Origin: Ascoidea tarda (nom. inval.)
Lineage: Eukaryota; Ascomycota; Saccharomycetes; Ascoideales; Ascoideaceae
Reading direction: 5' to 3'
NCBI GenBank assembly: GCA_030560485.1
Contig: JAKTTS010000197.1
Coordinates: 1 to 26,094, forward strand
DNA: 26,094 nt
Below are positions 1-8,143 of the stretch, piece after piece (the first letter of the stretch is position 1; each line of letters opens with the position of its first letter). Both the position numbers and the translations under genes were made by a program. The notes under the pieces were generated by a model that saw only the letters and a program-made list of their open reading frames with translations, did not search any database and had not been told where the DNA came from.

Positions 1-54
<54 letters not shown>
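1..54. repeat. (TAA)18 microsatellite
   Basis: Eighteen uninterrupted TAA units starting at the window edge, so the true array may be longer. It ends about 40 bases before the start codon of the Asn/Ser-rich gene, so it lies in that gene's 5' leader or core promoter. Length variation here could alter its expression; that is inference. Confidence 0.95.
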
Positions 55-55
<1 letters not shown>

Positions 56-96
56 TAACAATAACAAAAGCAATAACAACTTAATACCTACTTAAA

Positions 97-1653
97 ATGA
101 CAATGGAAGCAAAAGTTAATTTAAATCTACAATTCCCTAACCACTCCACTAAAAGTTCTAAAAAATCCTCCACCAAATCCTCCAATAAATCCTCAAACAA
201 CAACTCAAACAGCAACAACTTCTTATTCAAAACCCCAAACAACTCAAACCCAGACTTCTTCAATTCAAACTATCAAACCCCAATCAATCAACTATCTTCA
301 AACAATTACTCCTACAACAAACTCTCCAACAACCTCAACCTCAACAACCTCAACAACAACTCCAGACTAAACAGCCTCTCATCCTCCATAACCAGCATCT
401 CCTCCTCCATCGACTCCTCCTCTGAATGTCTCATCGACTATAACATCAACTTCAACCCTCTATTCGATAAACTCATCCTCTCCACCTACTCAAACTACCT
501 ATCAAACCCCCAGATTGCTCCCTTCAATCAAAAATATCCTCCCTCTGGCATCGTATCAAAAGTCTCAAAAGAAGTCCTCAAATCCTCCATTAAAAACAAA
601 ATTCCAATTGATCTAAACAAAATCAACAACAACAATAACTCAAATTTCCATTCACTTAAATCACCAGAAACTTTGAGCATAATAAGACAAAGACTTCTCT
701 TCCTCTGCAACCTCAATTACGACAATTACAGCAGAAACAATAGTTTATCAAGCGCCATATCCTTCAACTCGAACATATCTGACATAGACAACGACTCAAC
801 CTTTATCTTAAACCAAAACTCCCTTCAAAACTCCCTTCAAAATTCCCTCCAAAACTCACTCAACAACCAAATCAACAACAGCGCTTCCCCAAATTTAATC
901 GACTTTGACTTTTACAACAACCAAAATCTAAACCAACTTCAGTTCCAAAACAACTTGCCCTTGAACACAAACTTTGAATTGAAAAACTTCCAAATCCAAA
1001 ATCTAAACCCTCCTCCACAACTAAATCTAAATGGCTACTCAAGATCTTCTTCTCTATCCTCCAGATGCTCCTCCCTATCAAGTTATACTACTACTACTAC
1101 TACTAATAATAATAATAATAATAATAATAACAACATCAACAACCTATACAATTTCCAACTAAACAATATGAACCAAAATATTCTACCCACAAACACTGAT
1201 CCTTCATATTCAAACTCTTTATCTCTACAACCGGCATTGAAATCAATTCCTGCTTCAAATACCTCTTCTTCTTCCTCCCACTCCTCCAAATCTTCAAGAT
1301 ACTCTTCTTTATCAAAGAGCTCCTCCTCTTCTCACTCTTCCTCCAAAAAATCTCTCTACTCTAATCCAAATGACTTGATCTCAATCTCAACCTCCAATCT
1401 AGATAACCAGCATCAATCCCAACCTCTGACTCTAGATCACCAGTTTACTTCAAAAAACGCTGCTGCAGCTTTAGCTTCCTTAAACCAACCCTTTAGTTTA
1501 CAAAGCCCAATATCAGAAGAGTTTCCCTACAATAATACCACTAGAAATCCTCAAACTGGCTCTCCAGGAAAACCAATTGATGATACTCTATACACATCAA
1601 AATCCTCCAGAAGAAAAAGAGACTCCTTGAAGATGAAAAGATTTGGGCATTGA
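97..1653 (+). CDS. Asn/Ser-rich protein of unknown function, 518 aa
   Basis: I do not recognise this protein. Most of it is low complexity: a Lys/Ser/Asn-rich N-terminus, a four-fold QNSL repeat (residues about 240-255), Ser-rich blocks and Thr and Asn runs around residues 310-350, and another Ser-rich block near 390-420. One stretch looks like a folded or conserved segment: residues about 118-165 contain FDKLILSTYSNYL and KYPPSGIVSKVSKEVLKS, followed near residue 190 by a helix-like segment with RQRLLFLCNLNY. The C-terminus is strongly basic (SRRKRDSLKMKRFGH) and could be a nuclear localisation signal. The start is the first ATG after an A-rich leader; a second ATG lies two codons downstream. 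The composition resembles yeast regulatory proteins, but no DNA-binding or catalytic motif is visible, so no function is assigned. That it is a real gene is well supported by length and by non-random amino-acid periodicity. Confidence 0.85.
   Translation: MTMEAKVNLNLQFPNHSTKSSKKSSTKSSNKSSNNNSNSNNFLFKTPNNSNPDFFNSNYQTPINQLSSNNYSYNKLSNNLNLNNLNNNSRLNSLSSSITSISSSIDSSSECLIDYNINFNPLFDKLILSTYSNYLSNPQIAPFNQKYPPSGIVSKVSKEVLKSSIKNKIPIDLNKINNNNNSNFHSLKSPETLSIIRQRLLFLCNLNYDNYSRNNSLSSAISFNSNISDIDNDSTFILNQNSLQNSLQNSLQNSLNNQINNSASPNLIDFDFYNNQNLNQLQFQNNLPLNTNFELKNFQIQNLNPPPQLNLNGYSRSSSLSSRCSSLSSYTTTTTTNNNNNNNNNNINNLYNFQLNNMNQNILPTNTDPSYSNSLSLQPALKSIPASNTSSSSSHSSKSSRYSSLSKSSSSSHSSSKKSLYSNPNDLISISTSNLDNQHQSQPLTLDHQFTSKNAAAALASLNQPFSLQSPISEEFPYNNTTRNPQTGSPGKPIDDTLYTSKSSRRKRDSLKMKRFGH
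814..861 (+). repeat. 12-bp coding tandem repeat, 4 copies (QNSL)
   Basis: Four consecutive 12-bp units, the first two identical (caaaactccctt) and the others differing by one or two bases. All are in frame and encode Gln-Asn-Ser-Leu each time. The near identity at DNA level points to recent slippage or duplication within the Asn/Ser-rich gene. Confidence 0.9.
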
Positions 1654-1727
1654 TTAACCTGTATTTTTGAATTCTCATGTCCATTCTTCTGTTTTATTTA
1701 CAATCAGACTTATACTTTACATCTAAA

Positions 1728-1769
1728 TTTTACATTTTACATTTTACATTTTATATTTTATATTTTATA
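1728..1769. repeat. 7-bp tandem array: three TTTTACA then three TTTTATA units
   Basis: Six heptamers in a row: three copies of TTTTACA, then three of TTTTATA, with a degenerate seventh. It lies 75-115 bases past the stop codon of the Asn/Ser-rich gene. The TA-rich units resemble yeast 3'-end efficiency elements, so this may act in 3'-end formation (inference). Confidence 0.9.
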
Positions 1770-1860
1770 TTTTAGTGTTTCTTTCTCTCTCCAATTACTG
1801 AGAACTAAAATTATTTACCAAGCACATTTCATTAACCTCAAAAGAGAGTAAATGGTAAAA

Positions 1861-1910
1861 AAAATGGTGAAAAATAGTGAAAAATGATAAAAAATGATAA
1901 AAAATGATAA
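1861..1910. repeat. 10-bp tandem array, 5 units (aaaatgataa-like)
   Basis: Five decamers: aaaatggtga, aaaatagtga, then three identical aaaatgataa units, followed by a decaying sixth and a poly(A) run. Intergenic, function unknown. Confidence 0.9.
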
Positions 1911-2050
1911 AAAGGTAACAAAAAAAAAAAAAAATTACAAAACAATTAATACTTTTAAATGTTTTTCTTGTTGTTTTTTTTCCATCAAAATTATAACCTT
2001 GTTATCATTTTGGTATCCTTTTGTTTTAATATTTTTAATATTTTTAATAC

Positions 2051-2086
2051 TTTTAGTAATTCTTTTAGTAATTCTTTTAGTAATTC
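2051..2086. repeat. 12-bp tandem array, 3 perfect copies (ttttagtaattc)
   Basis: Three identical 12-bp units in AT-rich intergenic sequence. The array makes a short hydrophobic open frame across it look repetitive; that frame is not believed to be coding. Confidence 0.9.
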
Positions 2087-2581
2087 TTTTTCAATCAAAT
2101 ATATTATTATGGTTTTTTTTGTTTTATTATTTTTTTTCATTTGATTTGAATATAAATAATATTTAACTATTCTATTTTATCAGCTACAAAAGTTTTTCAT
2201 ATAATTTAAAAATACTTTCTATATTTTCTATATAATCTCTATATAAGTTCTATATAATTTTTTTTATTAGTATATAATTTGTAATGATTTTTTCAATTCT
2301 TGTTTGGCTTATTTCTTCAGTACTATTTTTCCACCATCGTTTTTCAGTGTTATAATAAATATTTCAAAAAGTTGATAAAAACGAGCATTTGTTTGGTTCA
2401 ATCAAAACAGCCTTAAAGTAACATAAAATAACCCCATAAGTGAAGTTAAAGAGAGAAAAAAAAGAATGAAAAAAATTGAAATAAGGAGTTGAATATTAAA
2501 AGGGATGAAAATATAAGGATAAAATAGCGATAAACAATAAAATAGAAAGAGAAATAGAAATAGAAATATGATAGTAATTTG

Positions 2582-2614
2582 ATTAAATAATTATTAAATA
2601 ATTATTAAATAATT
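2582..2614. repeat. 11-bp tandem array, 3 perfect copies (attaaataatt)
   Basis: Three identical 11-bp AT-only units, ending in a partial fourth. Low-complexity intergenic sequence with no assigned role. Confidence 0.9.
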
Positions 2615-3270
2615 ATTCCTTAACATTGTAATAATATTAAAGAGAATAATAAAAGCGTATGAAAAAGATGAGACAATAAAATAATTATTATAAATTAAAA
2701 TTTAAATTTAAAATTTTAATACAATTCAAACTGAAATTTCGTTCGGAACTGGATTTTATTCCACTGATTTAACAAAATGAAGCAAATGAACAAAATAAAC
2801 AGATCAAATGAACTACATATATTGATATTGCATCCCAGATAATGGACTAATTCTAAAAGCATGTAAAAAGACAAAGATCAGCGAATATATAATCTCCAAT
2901 ACGAGCTGTTTTTGAATGCTGATCCCTATCTCTATCTTCAGAAAGAGGACATCAACATTTTTGGACCCAGTCGCTGTGAAGTTATTCCCAAAGGTTTCTT
3001 TTAAATGAGATTCGATCGAATTTATGGTAAGAAAACGCCTTCAGCAAAGTAAAATTGGAAACAAAAACAGTTCAAGATAAGAGTTAAGGCGTAAGAGTCC
3101 ACACAAAGGTTAGCTGACTCTTCTTGTCTCCAGGGAAATCTGTGTTGTGCTGAGCGCAGTAAATTCAACAGCACCACCAACAGCACCATCAGCATCACCA
3201 TCACAGGAAACAAAAGCAGTAGGAACAATATGTGTAGTCCCAATCAGGCAGTTACCCCAAAGAGTAACCT

Positions 3271-3300
3271 CGACTGCAACCGACTGCAACCGACTGCAAC
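3271..3300. repeat. 10-bp tandem array, 3 perfect copies (cgactgcaac)
   Basis: Three identical decamers at the left edge of the GC-rich AAT2 promoter. Unlike the AT-only arrays, this unit is of mixed composition, so it could be a repeated protein-binding site one helical turn apart. No known factor is assigned. Confidence 0.9.
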
Positions 3301-3358
3301 CAGCCACAAACTCACGGTAAGCATATAAAGCCCACTTCCGACCTCCCTTCCGTTTCCA

Positions 3359-3375
3359 CGCGGAAACAACCGCGG
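3359..3375. promoter_or_regulatory. Palindromic CGG-N6-CCG, candidate zinc-cluster factor site
   Basis: CGCGG and CCGCG arms flank a six-base AAACAA spacer, giving an inverted CGG-N6-CCG pair. This layout is typical of Zn2Cys6 binuclear-cluster activators; in S. cerevisiae the N6 spacing is used by Ppr1-type proteins. An overlapping GTTTCC-ACGC-GGAAAC inverted repeat (3352-3367) adds further symmetry. A CCAAT box (ATTGG, 3380-3384) follows immediately. The likely target is AAT2, about 680 bases downstream. Confidence 0.4.
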
Positions 3376-3477
3376 ATCCATTGGTCCCTGCGCGAAACGG
3401 AGCGCTGGATCTGGTCTACCTGCCGCTTTGGGACGCGCTCGCCCACCGCCCCCGGAAAGCCTCCGTGACACGGCTAT

Positions 3478-3494
3478 CACGTGCAGAGCTTATC
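3478..3494. promoter_or_regulatory. CACGTG E-box with adjacent GATA-factor site
   Basis: CACGTG (3478-3483) is the Cbf1/Pho4-type E-box core. CTTATC (3489-3494) is the reverse of GATAAG, the core bound by GATA factors of nitrogen control such as Gln3 and Gat1. Their spacing and place in the AAT2 promoter fit nitrogen or amino-acid regulation, but both cores are short and could occur by chance. Confidence 0.35.
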
Positions 3495-3545
3495 GGCGAG
3501 TGCCCACCGACCGATTAGGGCTGGCCCGAAACAGCTGCTGGAAAA

Positions 3546-3552
3546 TGACTCA
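3546..3552. promoter_or_regulatory. Perfect Gcn4 site (TGACTCA)
   Basis: An exact TGACTCA with a preceding A matches the Gcn4 consensus of general amino-acid control. It lies about 500 bases upstream of the AAT2 start, a reasonable distance, and AAT2 makes an amino acid, so this is a plausible functional site. Binding is inferred only. Confidence 0.5.
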
Positions 3553-3798
3553 AAGAGCACCTTTATCAGAAGAGCTCCATCTCCAGCTCTCATTCACCTC
3601 CACAGAATAATTGGCAATTGTGCTTTGGCTTAACCAACGAAGCTCTCCTCCACAACTCTGCTGTTCTCCAAGTGCCTGCTGCTTGCTTTCGACTTGAACC
3701 AGAAGCTGTTCAGCTACTCCTCTCAACTTCACTCAGGCTAGCAACTCTTAGGCGACTGATTGAGCTTATTTGTTTTAATTCTCTTTGAGCTCCAACTC

Positions 3799-3805
3799 TA
3801 TATAT
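3799..3805 (+). promoter_or_regulatory. TATA box of AAT2
   Basis: TATATAT lies about 245 bases upstream of the AAT2 start, followed by a pyrimidine-rich stretch suitable for yeast transcription starts. Confidence 0.45.
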
Positions 3806-3910
3806 TGTGATATTTCCCTTGTTTTTTTTAGCTCGACTGTTATATCTCTGGAGCAGCACCATTTGCTTTGTTCTTTTTGTTCACATACTTCGATACTCGT
3901 ATTGTATCTT

Positions 3911-3970
3911 CTCATCGTATCATATCGTATTATATCGTATTATATCGCACTACATCCTACTGTATCCAGT
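3911..3970. repeat. Degenerate 10-bp repeats in the AAT2 leader
   Basis: Six or so decamers related to tatatcgtat follow one another in register. The first three or four are close copies, and later ones drift through tacatcctac and tgtatccagt into a C-rich tract. They lie 80-140 bases before the AAT2 start, in the probable transcription-start region or 5' leader. Confidence 0.7.
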
Positions 3971-4050
3971 TCAGCCCTGTCCTATTCTACCCTGTTTCGT
4001 CCCAACCTATCCCAACCTGCCCCCAATCCACCTTATTATATCTGCTCAAA

Positions 4051-5343
4051 ATGCCCAATCAATTCTTCCAAAACATCATCCAATTGCCTCCTGATCCTTT
4101 GTTTGGTGTCTCTGCTCGCTCAAAGGCTGATACAAGACCTGAAAGAGTTGACTTGGTCTTGGGTGCCTATAGAGACAACGATGGTAGACCATGGATTCTA
4201 CCTTCTGTCAAGCTGGCTGAAAAGAAAATCTTATCAGACCCAAACTACAACCACGAATACTTGCCCATTGAAGGTTTCAAGTCGCTAACAAACGCTGCCT
4301 CCAAGATCACTTTGGGCGAAGATTCTCCTTTTTATTCAAACACAGACAAAGTTGTCTCAATTCAAAGTTTAAGTGGCACTGGTTCTTTACACATTGCTGC
4401 TAAATTCTTATATCAATGGCACTCAAATCAGTCTGACGACCCAACATTGCAAAAAATGATCTTTGTATCTGCTCCAACTTGGTCAAACCACATCCAAATT
4501 TTTCAATCCTGTGGTTTCAAAGTCAAATACTACAAATACTGGGACTATGAAAACAAATCAATCGATTTGTCCTCTTACTTAAGTGACTTGTCAAATGCTC
4601 CGGATGGTTCAATCATCCTATTACATTCTTGTGCTCACAATCCAACCGGTTTAGATCCTGACCATGATCAATGGTTGCAAATCTTAGATGTCATTAAGCA
4701 AAAAAAACATTTGCCCATCTTCGATACTGCTTACCAAGGTTTTGCCTCCGGTGATTTAGATAAAGACGCTTGGGCCTTAAGAAAAGGTGTGGAAGTGCTA
4801 GGTGAATTGACTCCAATTATAATTTGCCAATCCTTTGCCAAAAATACTGGCATGTATGGTGAAAGAGTCGGTTGTATCCATTTAACTTTGCCCAACTTCT
4901 TGACAGAAGATAAAGATGCTATCTACTCTCAATTGAAAAAAATCACAAGATCTGAGTTGTCAAACCCTCCAAGTTACGGCGCTAAGATTGTTTCTTTATT
5001 ATTAAACGATGAGGACCTATTCAAACAATGGAAAAACGATCTAATAACCATGTCCTCAAGAATCATAAAAATGAGACACCAATTGAAAGACCATTTGCTC
5101 GAACTTAAAACTCCTGGAAACTGGGATCATATAACAAACCAAATTGGTATGTTTTCTTTTACTGGTTTAGGTGAGCATCATGTTCAAAGATTAGCTGATA
5201 AACATGCTGTTTACTTGATTAATTCAGGAAGAGCATCAATCGCAGGTTTGAATGATAAAAATGTACTATATACTGCCAAAGCAATCGATGAAGTTGTAAG
5301 ATATTATTTGAAATATGGTTCTCCTTTAAAAGCAAAATTATGA
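4051..5343 (+). CDS. AAT2: Aspartate aminotransferase, cytosolic/peroxisomal type
   Basis: A 430-aa PLP-dependent transaminase that interconverts aspartate + 2-oxoglutarate and oxaloacetate + glutamate. It feeds aspartate synthesis and the malate-aspartate shuttle. Visible landmarks are YNHEYLPIEG near residue 69, the SLSGTGSLH block, HNPTGLDP with Asn197, Asp225 and Tyr228 (DTAYQGFASGD) contacting the cofactor, the Schiff-base lysine Lys264 in SFAKNTGMYGERVG, and the substrate-binding Arg394 in SGRASIAGL. Length and N-terminus align with S. cerevisiae Aat2 (418 aa) from the first residues, so the ATG at 4051 is chosen. The frame stays open about 220 bases further upstream but contains no earlier ATG. 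The protein ends KAKL, a type-1 peroxisomal targeting signal also found on S. cerevisiae Aat2, so dual cytosol/peroxisome location is likely. It has a single CTG codon, at a non-conserved position. Confidence 0.96.
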   Translation: MPNQFFQNIIQLPPDPLFGVSARSKADTRPERVDLVLGAYRDNDGRPWILPSVKLAEKKILSDPNYNHEYLPIEGFKSLTNAASKITLGEDSPFYSNTDKVVSIQSLSGTGSLHIAAKFLYQWHSNQSDDPTLQKMIFVSAPTWSNHIQIFQSCGFKVKYYKYWDYENKSIDLSSYLSDLSNAPDGSIILLHSCAHNPTGLDPDHDQWLQILDVIKQKKHLPIFDTAYQGFASGDLDKDAWALRKGVEVLGELTPIIICQSFAKNTGMYGERVGCIHLTLPNFLTEDKDAIYSQLKKITRSELSNPPSYGAKIVSLLLNDEDLFKQWKNDLITMSSRIIKMRHQLKDHLLELKTPGNWDHITNQIGMFSFTGLGEHHVQRLADKHAVYLINSGRASIAGLNDKNVLYTAKAIDEVVRYYLKYGSPLKAKL

Positions 5344-5493
5344 TCACAACTATAATTTTAACAGCTATATAGAAATGCACTACTGTATTTTTTATTTTTT
5401 TTCATTCTTTTTTTTCATCATTTTCATATTTTTATCTCTTTATTTTACTTATTTTTATTTCTATACAATCAATTAAACTACAACTGTATTAGA

Positions 5494-7617
5494 CTATTCA
5501 TTCAATTCTCCATCCACTTCATTGCATTCATTTTGTGTTTCTGTCACAGAGCTTTTGAAAAATCTTTTCATATAATCGTGATAAACTTGATCATCAATTT
5601 CTAAAAATTGAACATGATAAAACCTCAAATTTCCAGAATCTGTAATTGGATTCTCGGACAAATCAATCGTATTTAAATTTATCAAATTATCTAATTTTGC
5701 AATTTTTTCAATCCGATTTTTACGCAATGACATTTTAGATAATGTCATTGAAACTTTATTAAGCCATTCGTAATTGTTAACTCTGTTTTTACTTAAATTG
5801 ATCTCCTTAATCCTCAATAAATACCTAGCTGGAATTTTCTTTGATTTATTGATAAATCTAATTTTACTAATATTATTATGCAATAAATTTAAAATCTCCA
5901 ACTTACTCAATAAGGTTTCATCAATCTCAAAATGATCTAATAAATTATTGTTTAAATTTAAGTGACCCAATTTTTTAAAGCAATCAAATTTCTTTCTATC
6001 AGATGTTTTTATACTATTCGATGATAAAAAAATATACCAAATTTTTCAATGCAAGCAACTCATCACTAATTTCGGATAATTTATTTGAATTAAGTATCAA
6101 TTTTTCAAGGTTTATAAATTTACTAAAGTTATGTAATTCCACTAATTTATTAAATTTTAACGATAAAAGCTTTAAAGAGAGAAAATTACCATTACCATTA
6201 CCATTATTATTACTTGGAATTGGAAAATTTGAAAGATTATTATAATCCATTGATAAATTTAATAAATTATTAAAGTGATTAAAATCCATAGAAAAATCTC
6301 TGATTAAAGTTGAGCAAGTATATATCTAGAATCTTCAAATTTTTAGATCTATGTATATTAGTTGAATCACAAAACTTTTTGTTTTTGTATAAATCTAAAT
6401 AAGTTAGATTATGATTATTAATTAAAAAATTGATATTTGATAAGGAATTGAACAAAGTTACAAAGCTTCTAAGATTAACCAAATACTATAAATAATCACA
6501 TTATTTTATTAGATTATTAGCCACATTGAGATATTTTAAATTTACTAAACCGTTTAAATTTTCGATTTTTTCGATTTTATTTTAAGAAAGATAAATTGTT
6601 TTTAAATTGATCAAGTGAGATAAATTTTCAATTTTTCTAATTTTATTAAAGGATAGACATAGAATGGATAAGTGCAATAAACTAGATAAGTTTTCAATTT
6701 TTTTGATGTTATTAAAATTGAGATCTAGGGCCTTTAGGTTTTTCAAATTGTGTAGATTTTCGATTTCGTTAATATTGTTTCTTTGTAAATCTAGAATTTC
6801 TAGAGAATCATAGTTCTTTAATGGCTTGATTTGAGCGATATTGGTATAAGAAAGATTCAAGTATTTTAGATTAATGAAATACTCAATTTTGTTTAAAAAA
6901 AGTGTGAGTTGTTATCAGTAAAATCCAAATGAGATAAATTCAAGTATAGTTGCGAATTTAAATCAGTCAAAAAGCATAAATGTCTTGCCAGAATTGTTGA
7001 GAAATCTTGGTAACGAGAAGGGGTTGAAAGCTTCAATTTTTTTAATTTGAAGCAGCTTCTCAAGTGTTTTAATAACAAAAATAAGAAGTTTGATAGAATC
7101 TTGAAATTGCGATAAGAAAAGTCGAATTGTAGTAGGTGGTTTGAATTTTAAGATAATAAAAGATTAAGCAATCTTGCAACGACAGGAAATCTAACTTCGA
7201 CTCCATTTTTGGTGGTGAAAACCATTGATTGAATGATTTGCAGTTACGTTTCTTTGACAAGGCATGAAAAATTTTATCAAAATCATCATCATCTGAATAG
7301 GATATATCAAGTTTTAATTGCAAGCTTTTTGTAAATTTGCTGATTTTCTCATCAAACCTGAATAGATCATTCACATTTACACTTGTTTTCTTGCTGCTGG
7401 CCCAGCCTTTATGATTGAGCAGGGCTATAGATTTAAATAGATAGCTCAAAGTATAATATTGAACAGAAACGTAATTTGATAGACTGAGCAATAGTATTCT
7501 ATCCAATGACAAAAAGAATGGGATCTTACCAACCAAATAAAAAGGAAGATGGTTGAACAATGAGTGTTTGAGTGCTATCAGGTTGAAAACATCAAAAATG
7601 CTCAAGCTTGAGCTCAT
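5494..7617 (-). pseudogene. Decayed F-box/leucine-rich-repeat gene
   Basis: The remains of one gene read right to left in successive fragments. The first (from the ATG at 7617) holds an F-box-like segment (LPFYLVGKIPFFLSLDRI) and an acidic stretch. The following pieces are SDS22-like leucine-rich repeats of about 22 residues, with units such as NNINEIENLHNLKNLKALDL and NKIRKIENLSHLINL. The reading frame changes near 7141-7150 and again at a T6 run near 6895-6900. In-frame stops interrupt the repeats at 6582-6584 and several times between there and about 6480. Two further frame changes lie near 6280-6300 and 6000-6020. The last fragment (5970 to 5494) keeps a capped LRR end and an acidic tail. 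At least seven lesions make this a pseudogene rather than a spliced gene. It converges on AAT2, 150 bases away. Its architecture matches the disrupted gene at 23710-25152, so the two are probably paralogues. Confidence 0.8.
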
Positions 7618-8143
7618 CTTCAACCTGTACCTTTTATGAAGGTTTCCAGCAGCAAATTGCAAAACTAGATAGCTTAGAAAGCAACAATTGAATCAGCTAA
7701 ACCATCAAAAACACATATTTCCATTTGTTTGCAGACCCATCCAATTCTCAAAAAGGAAAAAGCTACAGAATAAACTGTTGATAAAAGACACACCCAGGTT
7801 TTAATCAAGTCTTTTCGATAGAGCCATTCTCGATGGTCTCATTCACCAGAGCTGTTTCCAATGAGATTCATCTCAATACTCTCTTTTTAGCATCAGCAGC
7901 TGTTGCACCTTCTCTTGAACAGTTCTTGTTGTCAGTGTAGACACCCAGCAGTACCAGCAGCTTCTTGAAAGATAAGCTCTTCAACAAGTTTACAAGTTCT
8001 TCAGCATGCACTCAGCTCCAGACTTGTTGATGGATCTCACATATTGTTTCTCGGGGGTCAGTCGAGCAACCGAAGGCATGTTGAAATAAGCTATAAGAAC
8101 CCAGTTCTGCTCTCGCCTTGCTGCTTCTTCTGTTCAAACCACA
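7618..8143. other. Divergent intergenic region, F-box/LRR pseudogene and SAF1-like gene
   Basis: About 525 bases of moderate composition without an ORF of interest. A TATAAG at 8092-8097 lies only 47 bases before the SAF1-like start, close for a yeast TATA box. No other clear site was seen. Confidence 0.5.

Larger units (their letters stand above)
1654..4050. other. 2.4-kb intergenic region upstream of AAT2
   Basis: No convincing gene. The left part (1654 to about 2720) is very AT-rich and full of short tandem arrays (1728-1769, 1861-1910, 2051-2086, 2582-2614). The middle (about 2740-3240) is of ordinary composition; I see no ORF, tRNA or recognisable snRNA in it, though an unrecognised non-coding RNA cannot be excluded. 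The right part (about 3240-3560) is GC-rich and holds most of the candidate regulatory sites. It is followed by a pyrimidine-rich leader running to the AAT2 start at 4051. Confidence 0.7.

Noticed and set aside
1894-2166. 90-codon hydrophobic plus-strand open frame
   Set aside because: Made almost wholly of T-rich low-complexity sequence and a 12-bp tandem array; no domain and no ordinary codon pattern.
3022-3480. Several 60-80 codon minus-strand frames upstream of AAT2
   Set aside because: Overlap each other in GC-richer promoter sequence and lack recognisable motifs.
3785-4288. 167-codon plus-strand frame overlapping AAT2
   Set aside because: Runs through the repetitive leader and then an alternative frame of AAT2; a shadow.
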